This document shows, piece by piece, positions 46,294-58,402 of a DNA stretch of 64,000 nucleotides. The stretch comes from Phyllosticta citriasiana (taxonomy: Eukaryota; Ascomycota; Dothideomycetes; Botryosphaeriales; Phyllostictaceae): NCBI GenBank assembly GCA_038021145.1, contig JBBPHT010000018.1, forward strand, positions 236,001-300,000, read 5' to 3'. Under the pieces are notes generated by a model that worked only from the letters and a program-made list of their open reading frames with translations, did no database searches and was not told where the DNA came from. The translations under genes were made by a program, and so were the position numbers. The number at the start of each line of letters is the position of its first letter. The stretch's first letter is position 1.

Positions 46294-47127
46294 ATGTCCA
46301 GTAAGTCCGTCTCTCCACCGTACCGCAAGCGCAATGCTGACCTTTCCCAGCTCCAGATTATTGTAAGGCAATAATGAATTCGCCACGAAGCTCATCTAAC
46401 CACCATGCCAGACAAGATTCTCGACGTGTCGCCGACTGCGTCGCAACAGCAGATTCGCGATGCCTACAAAAAGGCCGCCCTGAAACATCATCCCGACCGT
46501 GTGCCCGCCGACTCGCCAGACCGCGCCTCGCGCACCAAGCGATTCCAGCTGATCAACGACGCATACTACACTCTGTGCGATCCTCAACGCCGACGCGACT
46601 ATGATCTCGCTCGAAAACACAACAACTATAGCGGAGGTTTCGAAGACAGCGATCCCGAGGAGGAGATTCCGCAAGCCAACACCAGTGGCACGCAGGGACA
46701 AGGCGGCGCGGGCGCGGGTTTTGCGGGTTTTGGGAGCTTCCCGTGGTCGTCCTTCTTTGGCAGCGGCTCCAACACCAACGCCAACGCCAACGCCGGCCCT
46801 GCTCCAGACTCGCGCAGCAACGAGCAGTTTGGCAGCGTTTTTGAGGAAATGTTGCGCGAGGAGGGCATGGCCGAGGGCGAGCGCGCGCAACCCACGGGCA
46901 AGTTTTGGAGCATGGTCGGTGGTCTCAGCGGAGGAGCCATGGGCTTCATCATCGCCAATTTTGCAGGTGCCGTGGCAGGCGTAGTCGCCGGCAGCAAATT
47001 GGGGGCGGTGCGGGATGCCAGGGGCAAGAGCGTCTATGCCGTTTTCCAAGAGCTGCCGCAGGCTGACAAGGCGAGGATGCTCAGCGACCTTGCCAGCAAA
47101 GTCTTTGCTCATGCCGTGGGCTCATGA
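46294..47127 (+). CDS. J-domain (DnaJ-type) co-chaperone, 244 aa
   Basis: Three exons: 46294-46300 (7 nt, ATGTCCA), 46351-46362 (12-nt microexon) and 46412-47127. Introns are 50 and 49 bp with GTAAG donors, CTGAC and CTAAC branch sites and CAG acceptors. Splicing yields MSTPDYYKILDVSPTASQQQ, the standard J-domain opening; the unspliced third-exon frame would start mid-domain. The J domain spans about residues 5-72 with HPD in KHHPDR, so it can stimulate Hsp70. The middle is Gly/Asn-rich (about 80-130). A Gly/Ala-rich hydrophobic segment (MGFIIANFAGAVAGVVAGSKLG) near the C-terminus may be membrane-inserting. Partner and location are not known. The HDAC gene follows 553 bp downstream on the same strand. 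Confidence 0.88.
46351..46362 (+). other. 12-nt microexon of the J-domain gene
   Basis: CTCCAGATTATT between two short introns. It supplies the residues that complete the conserved PDYY of the J domain. Confidence 0.85.
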
Positions 47128-47680
47128 TGCATGGGCCGGACATTTACGACGAATGATTTGTGATATCCCTTTTTCGGCGTTGGACATGGTTGAGCAAACA
47201 TTGGCCGACGCAATAATACTGGAGAGGTCGGTGGACGACGCGTTTGGTTTGGGAGGTAAACTGTCGGATTGATATTTAGAGTTGAAGCATCCATGGACAC
47301 CAAGGTCTTGAGGAAGATGAAGTTGTCGTTTCGACCGGGAGTCTTCTCATGAATCAGTGCAGGGTGCTGCAGGAACCGAGCTCTGTCCGAGCGGCCCGCG
47401 TCATATCGACGAGGGTCTAGCGGTAGTCCACCCACAGCATGCATCATGCATCGACACATTTCCATCCCATCTCACCTTTCTCCAACTCACGCTGCCAAAC
47501 CTCCCCAGGCCTTCCACCTGCGCCACTTTGGCCAGCGGGAAAGTCATCTCCGCAGCTTGTCAGCTACTCCGCCCCTGCCTTTCTTTCCGCCGCTCTCTTG
47601 TAAATCCTCCATCACACTAAAACTACCAGCCTTGACCCTTGAACTTGCACTTTTCCCGTCTTCTCTTGCAACCCGCCAAA
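47128..47680. other. Intergenic between the J-domain gene and the HDAC gene
   Basis: Holds the 3' end of the J-domain transcript and a C/T-rich leader directly before the HDAC start. No other feature is seen. Confidence 0.6.
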
Positions 47681-49631
47681 ATGTCCAACAAGACGCGCAT
47701 AGCGTACATGTACGATCCAGACGTTGGCTGCTACGATTATGAGCCCGGCCATTGCATGAAGCCTTTTCGCATCCGCATGACCCACGATCTGGTCATGTCC
47801 TACGGGCTCTATCGCAACATGGAGGTTTACGTACGTCAAGCCTCCCGCGCAACGCTGCACAAGGCGCCCTTTGACTTTTTATTTTGTAGCGCGCCAAACC
47901 TGCCACAAGCCTGGAAATGACCCAGTTCCACACCGACGAATATATTGAATTTCTCAAGCGCGTCACTCCCGATACTATCGGCAACTGCCAGCAGGAAGCC
48001 CTCAAGTACGACATTAGCGGTGACTGTCCCGTATTCGATGGCCTGTTCGAGTTTTGCTCCATCAGCGCAGGTGGATCGATGGAAGGAGCGGCGCGCCTCA
48101 ATCGTGGACGATGCGACATTGCGGTCAACTGGGCTGGCGGTCTCCACCACGCCAAAAAGGGCCAGGCCGGCGGTTTCTGCTACGTCAATGGTGTGTTCCA
48201 TGTACGGACAGCGCGGGCGACGACTGACAAGCGCAGACATTGTACTGGCGATTCTGGAGCTCTTGCGCGTGTACCAACGGGTGCTTTACATCGACATTGA
48301 CATTCACCACGGAGACGGCGTCGAGGAGGCCTTTTATACAACCGATCGAGTAATGACTTGCTCATTCCACAAGTTTGGCGAATTCTACCCTGGTACCGGC
48401 CACCTGTCAGACATTGGAATCGGCTCGGGCAAAAAGTACGCCGTCAATGTACCACTGCGCGATGGTATTGACGATGCGGCGTACAAGAGAATTTTCGAGT
48501 CGGTCATAACCGAAGTCATGAAGTGCTACAGGCCGGAAGCTGTGGTCCTCCAATGCGGCGCCGATAGTTTGTCTGGAGATCGCCTTGGAAGCTTCAACTT
48601 GAGTATGGAAGGCCATGCGAATTGTGTGAAATTTGTGAAGAGCTTTGGGCTTCCGACGATGCTCCTGGGTGGCGGCGGCTACAGCATTCGCAACGTCGCC
48701 CGAACCTGGGCTTTTGAGACTGCTCAGGCGGTTGGAGACAATGTCAGCAAAGTCTTGCCGTTCAGTGACTATTACGAGGTAAGTCTTTTGTACGCTTTTT
48801 CGTGGCAGGGGTGGGCATAGTTGGCGAAAAGATAACTCCTGGCACTTTGCTGCATCTTGCACTCTTTCATCGCTCTGGATGGAGCCAAGGAGCCATCGTC
48901 CACTTTTTCTAGACCTAAAGAGTGTCAGAGAGGGGGGGATGGAGAACAGGTGAGATTGCTTGGACTGAGCTAACTTAGAGCAGTATTACTGCCCGGAATA
49001 TTTGCTGGACGTGCCTAGGTCTAATATGAGCAACGACAATACCCCTGATTATTTGACCAAGATTCAGACCACCATTGCCGAGCGCTTGCGCACTCTCCCT
49101 TTTGCGCCATCAGTCCAGATGCAAGACGTGCCGCGCGAGAGCCTGGGGGGTGCTGAAGAAGACGACGAATTGCTTGCAGACTTGGACGCCGACGAGAACA
49201 TGGACGTCAGAATGACCGAGTTGCAGCAAGACAAGACCGTCGAACACGACAACGAGTTCTACGACAGTGATCTCGATGACGAGAGAAATGAGCACGCAGC
49301 AACGAAACCCAAGCGTGAAGAGGTCTCTGATGAAGAAATGGCGGACGCTGTCGAGGTCGACGACAATGGCAACGCCGACACCAATGGAACTGCAAACGAA
49401 GAAACCCCTGTCCGCTCGCGAAGCTCCATTGTCCGCCCAAGCAAGACGTCAGCCGTGGTGTTGGAGGAAAATGGCATTTCCTCGGGTTCCACGGGAGTCC
49501 TCCCTGGAACCGGCAACACGGCCACGCCGCCTGGGAGTATACCTTCAGATCATCCGGCGCCAGAGAGCAATGATGTAGAAAGCTCTCACAGCAATGTCCA
49601 TGGAGTTTCATCGCCAGCAGAGGCCAACTAG
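47681..49631 (+). CDS. Class I histone deacetylase, Rpd3 type, 546 aa
   Basis: Four exons: 47681-47830, 47890-48190, 48237-48778 and 48984-49631, with introns of 59, 46 and 205 bp, all GT-AG. The protein opens MSNKTRIAYMYDPDVGCYDY and follows Rpd3 closely: YRAKPATSLEMTQFHTDEYI, NWAGGLHHAKK (His136-His137), DIDIHHGDG (zinc ligands Asp172 and His174), CGADSLSGDRLG and GGGGYSIRNVARTW. It removes acetyl groups from histone tails in nuclear co-repressor complexes. The last 160 or so residues are acidic and low-complexity, resembling the C-terminal extension of filamentous-fungal RpdA. Some usually constant positions differ, such as GHCMKPF for GHPMKPH and YYCP for YYGP, so it may be a diverged copy. 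Hos2 type is less likely given the N-terminal motifs. Confidence 0.9.
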
Positions 49632-50667
49632 GGGCGAACTTTTTGTTTCTTTTGTCAGCATCAGCAGGTACTCGAGTGTATGCACGCAAGGCGCTGGGAG
49701 TTGGAGGGCATGCGCGGGCATATGAGCGTTTTGGCATATTCCGATTGGCTGTTCTCGGTCTTGGTTTCTTGTTTCTAAGGTTTTGATTTGCAGCTTTTGA
49801 TCGCCAAGTTCGTGGCATCCTTATTCCTGTGGAAGCCGATTTTATACCCGAAGGCTTCCTGAATTGAGCTTGCGGCTTTGTTTCCTTTTGCATTCTGATG
49901 ACATCTCAGTAGAAAAAACCTGCTGGTGGAGGTTCAGGGGGGCTCTTGCGCCAACTACGGGTGGTGAGTGTGACGTCAGGGGTGAGCAGTTACATGTACA
50001 TGTACATGTAGTTCCTTCCATCAGGCCCGTCTCTGCTCGCGTCGTCTCCTAAATGTAGACAACACAACACCACGGTTCTAGCCATCTTCACATGCTTATC
50101 TGTAGTTCTACCTCCTCGCAGTGGGTGTCGAAAGGACGTTCCCCGAACCTACTGTAGTAGTATTGATAGATCTCTGAGCGTGTCTGATGGCCGTCGAAAG
50201 CTTCCTGGGTGCAGCTGTGATAGTTGGTGGATGCTCTCTGAATGCAGAATTAACACTTCTTTTGAATCCCATCGCCCTGCCTCTGAAAAGGGTGCTACCC
50301 CTGAAAATGTCACCTCTCAAAACCAACACCAAATGACACCATCCCTTTAACCCCGAAGTTCCCCCGAATACTGCCATCCCCTTACGCGGCAATAAAGGCG
50401 GTGTGAAGCATTCTGGTCGGACAATCAATCATCCGCTGGTCTTGGCTCCGTGAGGCCCTCTGAGCCTGGACCAATGGACCCATTGCCGTTCCAAGCTCAA
50501 GTGGATTCCAAGCTCACCTTCCTTCATCAAACAGTCCTGACCCTCAATCCTTTCTGGCTGTACTACCTCGCCATGGTCCCGTGATTGCGCCCGGCAGTAC
50601 GACTCGAACCGCAACTTTGCCGAACCTGGGAGCTTAGCGTAGCTTGCTCAAGCACCTGAAACCCGCC
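49632..50667. other. Intergenic between the HDAC and Ies1 genes
   Basis: Contains a palindromic (ACATGT)n run at 49991-50010. Just before the Ies1 start there is a C-rich leader. No gene is supported. Confidence 0.55.
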
Positions 50668-53304
50668 ATGTCCCAACCGCCCTCTGCTTCAGCACCGCGG
50701 ACCGACGAACCCGACCCCAGAAACAGCCTTCGACACGTCCTCCAGGCTGATCCGCCAGCTGAAGCCTCCGACATGCCTACGCCCGTCAAACACGAGGCTC
50801 CTCCCAGCCAGGCTGACGAACACGACACGGTCGACGAATCCAGAGGAAAAGGCAAGGCCCCCGAAGACGGTCCCATGTACACTTCAACCACGACCACGAC
50901 GCGACGCAACGCTAACGGTAGCGTGTCGTCGGTTTACTCAGGGAACAAGATAAGGCATCTCAAGAAAGACGATGGCGTGCCATTGTGGAGAAAAGACATT
51001 CAGTACGATTTCCTCAAGGCCGTCTTCGATGACCAGAAGCGCGTCTTCCACAAGGTGTCGGATGGCACGTCGGGGCACACCTTTGCCGATATCTACCTCG
51101 ACGCCATGGCGAAAAGCAGCAAGTGCAGCAAGATCCTAAAGGACAAGCTGTTGACAGAGCGGTCGGCCGCCATCAACATGGCCATGGTCTGCTTGCTGGT
51201 GAATGTTGGCAGGATGAACACTACTCTGAACTGTGAGCAAGGCGTGTGCCGGCTTGGGGAATGATTGCTGACCTGCCCAGTCTTCCCCGAGATGCGTGCG
51301 CAGCTCCGGACGTACCACTCGATTCCATCTCTTCAAGCGCATCAAGACCCAAACGCATACAAGCAATTGCAGGATGCTCCCCGCCTCAAGTCGATTCTGA
51401 AAGGCGCGACCGAGGACACAGCGCAGCCGAGTACGATTGAAGAAATCAAGGCAACACCTGTCCCGCGTACGAACCCCGTAAACCTCATCTTCGTCCTTGC
51501 GCAATATGCCCCCAAGATTTCCGAGATCCACTTCTTCCCGCCGAGGGACTTTTTCGACCTGGTCATGCGGAGCGCTTTGAGTTCAGCAAGCCGGGCGCGT
51601 GCGTTCCTGTGGTTAATGTGGTGGTATTTGGAGAGCGACTTTTCGGAGCACGACGCGTTAAACAACCCGTTTGGCGAGGGCAAGCCGGGTTTTCCAGGAG
51701 ATGCCTCGGGGGGCTTGCCGATCAAGACGCCGTCATTTGACTATCTTCCGCCGGAGGAGGAGGCCCTGGAAAACGTAGACACAGAGGAAGAAAAGGCGTA
51801 TGGAGAGGAGAAGCGCAAGGAGCGAGCGGCCATTCTCGCCAGCGACACGGCGCCTGTAGTGACCGGCCCGAAGCGCGGCATCAAAAAGGGCTTCACAAAC
51901 AACCCCGTCTTTTCCGTCGCCTCGGACGACGGCTCTCTCACACCTGGCCGCGAGCACCATTCTCCAGCCCCCGGTTCCTTCAGAGCAAGCGGCCGTTCCA
52001 AGCCACCTCTCAAGGCATTGCAGGCCGACTACGGCTCCGACACGGATCGCACACGCTCGGCCAGCCCGCCCAGCGTCGCCGGCTACCCTACTCGAATTAC
52101 CCCCCATTTGCGCATCAACAACCTTCTCAACGACGAAGGACCAGCCACTCCTCCCGCACCAACACCACCTACTAAAGGCCCAGGCCGGGGAAATTGGGGA
52201 CCTCGCAACAAGGGCACTCCGTCAACTGCTGCCAGCGGCCGCAACGCCTTCAAATCTTCCATCGACCCGGCTTCTGCTCTCGCAGGCGCTGGTCCACACG
52301 GTTTCTACCTCCCGCTCAACGGCGCAGACCCCAGCATCAACCGCAAGCGCCCTCCCACTGCTCACCAAATGGCCGTGGAACAGCACCGCAAGAAGCAGGT
52401 CGACTACATCCTCGACCGCAAGATCCGCAAGCAGCATGAGCAAGCCACGAAGAAGCGCGAGTACGAAGGCGCCATGGCACGCACCTGGAAGCGTCTCAAA
52501 ATGATGCCCGACGGCTATGACAGCGAAGAGGAGTACTACGGTGCCGCTCTAGCTGCCGCTGAGAACGGTGTTGTCCTCGACTACCCGGGCCCTACCCGCA
52601 AGCCTGTTCTTGAGGCTCCCAAGTTTGCCGGCCTTTATCCTGTCCAGAGCCGCGTCGAAACTGACGACTGCGGCGAGGAAATGGCGCACTGGGCTCGCGT
52701 CTTTCGTCAGACGGGCCGTCGTCTCGACCGCTGGGAGGGCAATGGCGAGCCTGCCATCAAGAAGCAGCGCAGAGATCCCGACGCCGACTTTGAAGGTGGC
52801 TTGGCCAACAGCGCAGGCAACTCGTTTGACCAACAACATCCCTCGACCCTTCACCGCGCCACACACGATCTTGTCTGGGTTGGCGAAGATGCAGGCGCCG
52901 GCGGTCCCACTTCTGGAACCACCCGTGGCGTTGGACGTGGCCGTGGTCGCCGTAAGAAGGCATCCGCCACCACCTCGACTCGCGGTGGACGTCGCCAGCG
53001 CCAGAATGGTCTTCAAGGAGGGGGCCGCAGCAACGCCCGCGCCGCCGTCCCGCCGCTCATCCAACCTCTCATGCACGACGCCGAAGCCGCCGAGGCCGAG
53101 GTCGACAGCCAGCCTGGCGAGAGCAGCGCCGTCGGCGTTGAGGATGTCGAAGACCACGAGGGAGTCGCCGACGATGGTGACGTCGAGGACGAAGAGATGG
53201 AAGAGGCGGGCGCCGAGGCCGACGTCGAGGGTGAGATGGACGAAGAGATTGAAGGCGACGGAGGCGATGGAAGCTCTGATGATGAAGACATGGAGGGTGC
53301 TTGA
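50668..53304 (+). CDS. IES1: INO80 chromatin-remodelling complex subunit Ies1, 862 aa
   Basis: Two exons, 50668-51232 and 51281-53304, joined by a 48-bp intron (GTGAGC...CCCAG, branch CTGAC). The join gives RMNTTLNFFPEMRAQLRTYHSIPSLQ, which resembles my recollection of yeast Ies1. The longer frame upstream starts with TTG, so the ATG at 50668 (MSQPPSASAP) is the start. The conserved N-terminal half contains LKKDDGVPLWRKDIQYDFLK, SSKCSKILKDKLL and RARAFLWLMWWYLESDF. The rest is low-complexity with a coiled, basic stretch (QHEQATKKREYEGAMARTWKRLK), RG-rich patches near residues 745-785 and a strongly acidic tail. It should act in the nucleus as a fungal-specific INO80 subunit. Family call from memory of the yeast protein. 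Confidence 0.78.
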
Positions 53305-54009
53305 TTGAGATGCACGTGAGGTGGTCGACTGGCATGGATGCATTCACGGGTGGTTTTGCTTCTCTTCTCGAAGGCGACTATGGACGTCTCATTTGCTTTG
53401 GCATGGCGTGCACGGACAGATGACGAGCGTTTGACGAACGGGTGGTTATGTTGCTGGGACCGGAGCACAATCGGTAGGAATTGCTTGACTGGACGAGCAA
53501 CGGGACGGCGTTTTACTCGACAAAGGGCTTGCTTGATTGCTTCAATGGGGTCGATCGACATGGGGTCGGCCTTTCTTGTTCTTCTTCACTTTACTTTTGC
53601 TTCGTCTTGCTGGCTTTCTTCTCCCGCGTCAAAGCGGGAGCATTCATGGGGATGGAAGCGTCGCGTTGTGAGGCACAACGTAGGTGGCTATGCGAAAAGA
53701 GGATGAATGGGACAGACTAGGTAGCTTCCTCGATGGTAATGCATGAATACCTATCTGCCGTGCTTCTCTGCGTCCCAGAAGCATTTGCTTCGGTGACGCT
53801 GACTTTTAGCCGTCTATTCTGGTAAGCTGATGGGCATGTGGGTGAGTGCCGGTTCTGTAACCGCCCAGTTGTGTGTACATTTTCACCCAAGTTTCTGCCA
53901 CCACCACCACCACCACCACCACCAACCCTCCAACGTCTGCCAAACCTCAACCCAACATCCACTTACATTGCCACCTCCCCTTCGCGCCCCTCGTCCACCA
54001 TCCACCATC
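53305..54009. other. Intergenic, 3' of Ies1
   Basis: Contains a (CAC)n run (53898-53924) and a C-rich leader-like stretch before the ATG at 54010. No gene is supported. Confidence 0.55.
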
Positions 54010-54572
54010 ATGTTCGAAAATTACGTGTCCACCCTCTTGCCCCTCAGATCGATAGCGCGGCCCTCATCCCATCTCCTCCCCTCCCCTCCCCTCTCACAAC
54101 CCTCCTCCCGCTTGATTCTGCTCAGCCACCGCTACCCGTTTGACTCAATGGCTTCCTTGGCGAACACTCACGCGCGGCGCGGGCTCTCATGCGGTTCCGA
54201 CCACCTACTGGCTCGACTAGGTCCTGCACCACGAGCAGCTACCTATGGCCGCCGTCGTGCGAGCTAGACGCCCACCGCCCAATCCCGCTACGCCCTGTCC
54301 ATCCCAATTCTCAGGTGAGTAAGCTGGCTGGATCGCCGCCGCCGCTGCTGCTTCTTCCCGATGCATCGTCTGGGCAGCACGGCGGCGGCGGCGACGACGA
54401 TGAGGAGGAGGAGGAGGAGGAGGAGGAGGAGGAGGAGGAGCAGCAGAAGCAGGAGCAAGAGCCAGCGGACGAAGAGACGCGCGCTCTCAAGAAGCTCGGG
54501 AGGACGAGCGCGCTTCTCTACATGTTGATTTGCACGACGGCAGACGAGAAGGTGGGGGAGGTGCTAAGGTGA
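54010..54572 (+). CDS. Unresolved intron-containing gene with a Glu-rich tract (tentative)
   Basis: A good start context (CATCATGTTC) after a pyrimidine-rich leader opens MFENYVSTLLPLRSIARPSS. In the same frame, after a TAG at 54265-54267, comes TPTAQSRYALSI ending at a strong donor, CTCAG|GTGAGTAAG (54310-54322). Downstream another frame has about 13 Glu codons (54402-54440) and a plausible C-terminus, DEETRALKKLGRTSALLYML...VGEVLR. This suggests at least three exons of a small acidic protein, but I cannot fix the splice sites or name a family. Start and end are approximate. Confidence 0.35.
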
Positions 54573-55315
54573 GGCTCGTCGAGGCCAACGTGGCGGAGCA
54601 GTGGGGGATGATTGCTTGTTTTAGAGCTGGGTGATGGGATCGTGTGAGTCTCTTTGCTCGGACTACGTTGTTGTTGTCGTTGACTGACGTTCTGCGGCAG
54701 ATGCAGTGGAGGAGGGAAGGAGGAGATGAGAAATAGTAAAAGAAGAAGTCGAATACTAGGAGGTTTATACGTATCGAGAGGGTTATTTGTGCATTTGAAT
54801 GTTGTTTGCAGGTCCAGTACGTTCTGTAGTTGACATGAGAGAGTACTGCTGCTTGAATTTGAGCCAATCAGGTCCGCTGATTGCAACTTCAAACGTCGCA
54901 ACCTTTTGCCGCCGTTTTAGGTTGGGTAGATGTCTGGAGGCAGTCATTCAAAATAGGTAGGGAAGAGGGAGCCAGTTCCTGTTCAACATGAGGGGTTCAG
55001 AAATCCAGTCGCCGCATGCACCACCTGTGCTATGCATCAAATGGTTCTGCTGATGTCCAACATCTCTAGAGTATTGATGGGAGGCCTGCAATTTGAACAG
55101 GAGAAAGTTTTCTGTCGACAGATGTAATTTTTTTTTTTGGAGGAAACAGGCAATCTATAGACGAAAAACGTGATTTGACATTAACAAAAGGAGACAGACA
55201 TCCACCGGGTCATCATCGTCAGATGCAAGTCAGCCAGTCTAAACCCCGCCCACGCTTCCAACTAACCAACCAACCGAACCACAACATGCAAAGCGCGCAA
55301 TAGACAACTCATTAA
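54573..55315. other. Intergenic between the Glu-rich model and the MFS gene 3' end
   Basis: A short T run near 55,130 and no domain-bearing frame. Contains the 3' flanks of both neighbours, which converge here. Confidence 0.55.
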
Positions 55316-57151
55316 TTACACCCTCGGAGGCGTGTGGCTGTCATCCCTGATGGTCTCCTCCTCAATCTGCGTGGCGTCCTTCTCGCCATCCACGACGTCG
55401 TCGTCGCCACCACCATTCTTCTTGTCGAGCGAGCCCGTCGACTCCTCGTCAAGTTCGCGGTCCAAGCTCTCGCCGTACAGCATCTTGGGGTTGAAGGAGA
55501 GCGCGCCCTTGGGGATGAAGGATGCGCTGAGGACGACGACGCAGATGATGGTGAACTGCACGCCGGCGACGTTGCGGATGGCCTCGTGGATGTTGCCGCC
55601 GTCGCTGCCGCCGGTCCGCGCGTAGACGCCGTCGATGTAGTCGCCGAGGAGGGGGTTGGCGATGGCGTAGATGACGATGTAGGTAGCGTAGAGGAAGGCC
55701 ATCACGGCACCCAGAGCCGATACGTCTTTGTTCTCGTCTTCTTTTCGCGCGAGAGTGGCCTGAATGTAGGCTGCAAGGGACACATCTCCGGCCGCCCAGC
55801 TGAAAGAAACGGGCAGGAAAGTCGCCGCAACGATCCAGGCCTGGCGCACTTGGTTGGCCGGCGGGTACCAGTATGGCAGGTACCATACGATGAGGAGGGC
55901 CAGGGCGTCGAGGCGCAGCCAGGGGATGGGCGTCTTGACGAGGTTGGTGAAGAGGAAGACGAAAAGTGCGCCGAAGAGCTCGCCGAAATTGCTGCCACCG
56001 ACCATGATTTGCGACCATGCCGAGTTATTGAGGTAGCGCTTGGCGACTGCGGGGGCAACGCCGTTTTCGAGGTATCGGTGAGCGTAAAGGGCGATCGAGT
56101 AGCCCGGGAGCAGCCAGACGGTCTTGCGCGAAGTGAAGATGATCTTGCCGCCCGTCCAGACAGACTTGAAGAAGAGAATTGTGCCGGTCCAGATACTCTT
56201 CAGGTAGTTGGGATTATCGACGTTTTCGAGACTGGAGACGAAGTTGAGGTTGGAAACGAAGAACCAGAATATGGCGGCGAGTGTGAAGCAGATAGGACTG
56301 CGTGATGGTTAGCAACGAGCCGAGTCAGTTGACGTGGGAGACCCCTTACGTGATGATAAAGGCCATGTTGTTTCCAAGGTTAGGAATAAGTCCCAGAGCC
56401 GTGCAAAAGGCACCTGATGTTCCACTGACTTCATAAAAAATGTGGACCAAAGCGTCTGAAAAATTAGTCTGTGTCCTGAGGCTTGAATTTTGGACTTACC
56501 CATGCGCCGCAGCTTTTGCACGTTTCCGCCAACAATATCCCTTGGAATGACACGACGAATCAATTCGACCATGCCATACGCGATGCCGGCAATGGTGTAT
56601 ACCGGTATCATTCCGTCAGTGTTGTAGTCGCCTATTTGGTGTGAGTTAAAATCAACCTCAAGTTTGGGACTTGCGCACCATAGTAGCTGTAGTCATCGTC
56701 GTCCGTCACGCTCGAAGGACGAATTTTTCCTCCTGTTGACGCGTCGATAATCAGGAGTAGGGCCGTCAAAACACCAAAGACGATAATGGCAGCTGACAGG
56801 ACGAGCCGGGTAGGCCAGCGCTTGATCAGCGGCGCAATCAAGATCGCACCAACGCATTGAAAAGCCTGGTTCAATCCTTGGAGCAGTCCGACTCTTTGAA
56901 ATGTCTTTGCCTTGACCCCTGCTTGTTCTGCCTCCCAGTCGTAGCGGTTGGTCGCCAGAGCCGTGATCGACCCGTTGAAGGCCTCTAGACTTTTTCATGT
57001 CAGAACCACATGTTTTTCCAACAAACAGCGCCTTTTTTAATCACCCGAACTTGTAACACATTATGCCTGCAATATAGAGCGCTATATTGCGTTTTTCTGC
57101 TGGAGAAAAGAGGTTCCAGCTCTCCTTGACTGAGGCGACCAGGCCCGGCAT
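55316..57151 (-). CDS. Major facilitator superfamily transporter, 545 aa
   Basis: Five exons on the minus strand: 57045-57151, 56679-56989, 56500-56631, 56350-56455 and 55316-56297. The four introns are 55, 47, 44 and 52 bp and all GT-AG; frame and hydrophobic pattern stay continuous across every join. It opens MPGLVASVKESWNLFSPAEK, then CYKFGLEAFNGSITALATNRYD in the first helix, GLNQAFQCVGAILIAPLIKRWPTRLVLS (an MFS-like loop 2-3 region), GMVELIRRVIPRDIVGGNVQKLRRMDALVHIFYEVSGTSGAF, and later helices such as SFSWAAGDVSLAAYIQATLAR. Roughly 12 hydrophobic segments are present, followed by a hydrophilic acidic C-terminal tail of about 70 residues with a DDDVVDGEKD stretch. It is an integral membrane carrier; substrate is not predictable. 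It belongs to a fungal MFS group I know only as uncharacterised. Confidence 0.85.
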
Positions 57152-58402
57152 CGTGGCGGTTGACTTTGCGAAAATCGGCCGGTGGAACGGCGAGATAAAC
57201 AACAGACAGGCTGCTGCCTTTTGTGAAAGAGTCCCAAGCAAATAGACTCAAACAAAATGACAAGGATTTTGCAGGTGTGCACAAACAAGCTGCATGGTCC
57301 AGTACTGGCCTTGGGCGGACAAGGAGCAGCCGCGATCTTTATCCTCTTGACGCAGATTGACGTCTCCGAAGGCAATGCAAATGAGGGAGCGGCTTTACTC
57401 TGGACCATTATCTCGCCATGACTCCCGCCCCCAACTCTGTAGTGGGAGGCCAAACGCAACAAGTAGTTTTCGCACGTGGGCGGATGGTTCATCGGAGGGC
57501 GGACAGAGCCAAGCCTTCCAAGCATGCAGTAAGGGCACCCCGCCCGCCAAGGCGCAGCGGAACATGTTGGTTCGACTGGCCAAGCCAATGTTGCACGGTT
57601 AAACAGAGTCGAACGGCCGTTTGCCTGTTTGGAGGGAATTTCCGCACATTCAGCCTCGCTGAGACAGCCTAAAGGACTGTAAAAAAACGGCGAGAAGACT
57701 GGATGGGGAAGGTGAAATGGCCGAGGGGTCAACTCAAGGAGTATGTAAGCAACCATGTTGCGCCTTAGCCGTACCCAGCAGGCCAAGCTCATTTGGCGGA
57801 TCGGGCGAAGAGATGGTTTCTCACGAATGAAAAGCAGAGGCCGAGCACGTTCCGACTGTAGAGGCGGAAGTGTTCAGCTCTTCTACGTTGCAGCATAGCC
57901 ACCACACAAGTCGAGCCCGGAGTAAGGTGAGATGGTGTAGTGGCGGACGCCTGGCTTGGCGTGTGCGCCAACGCTCCGCCAAGGTGGAAGTATGTCGGAG
58001 GGCGAACCTTGGTGGTGAACCGTCAAATAGGAAGAGCTATGGCCTGTCCGACCGGCGCCGACATGGTCGAGTTTCGCCGTTGCACGAGCTGAGATGGAAG
58101 GTTTCGACAAAAAGACTCTTGAAACAATGCACACTCGCCCCCATGATTCGATGGAGTGCAGCGCTTACGCGATGGGAACGACAGGGTAGCAGCCGTGATT
58201 CAGCCTCTGGGAAAACGTCAGTTGACAATCGCCATGTCAAAAGGCTTGCATTCCATCAGCAAATTGATGCACATGTTGTGTTACCTGCCCTGTGAGTAGT
58301 ACCAGGGTGTCATTTGGTTCATCTTTGAAACATTTTTGGACCAGCTGCCCACCAAGAACGTTAGGATACAATGCCTGGTCGTGCTGCTTTCGGATTTTCC
58401 CA
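57152..58402. other. Intergenic, MFS promoter side
   Basis: Lies between the MFS start and the 3' end of DAP3. Includes a strong GC hairpin near 57,945-57,990 and an A-box-like string (TGGTGTAGTGGCGGAC) without a matching B box. No gene is supported. Confidence 0.55.

Noticed and set aside
46396..47112. Long minus-strand frame (238 aa) opposite the J-domain gene
   Set aside because: Mirror frame of a GC-rich coding exon; no domain, and the plus strand has an obvious J domain.
50590..50640. GACTCGAACC, a reverse-strand B-box look-alike
   Set aside because: Flanking T-stem and acceptor do not pair and there is no A box, so no tRNA.
52549..53343. Minus-strand frame of 264 aa opposite the Ies1 gene
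   Set aside because: Antisense shadow of low-complexity coding sequence; no domain or start context.
55334..56305. Plus-strand frame of 323 aa opposite the MFS gene
   Set aside because: Overlaps a well-supported spliced transporter; composition is typical of a mirror frame (Asp/Val/Glu-rich).
57931..58010. A-box-like TGGTGTAGTGG with a GC hairpin
   Set aside because: No B box or T arm at a suitable distance; most likely chance.
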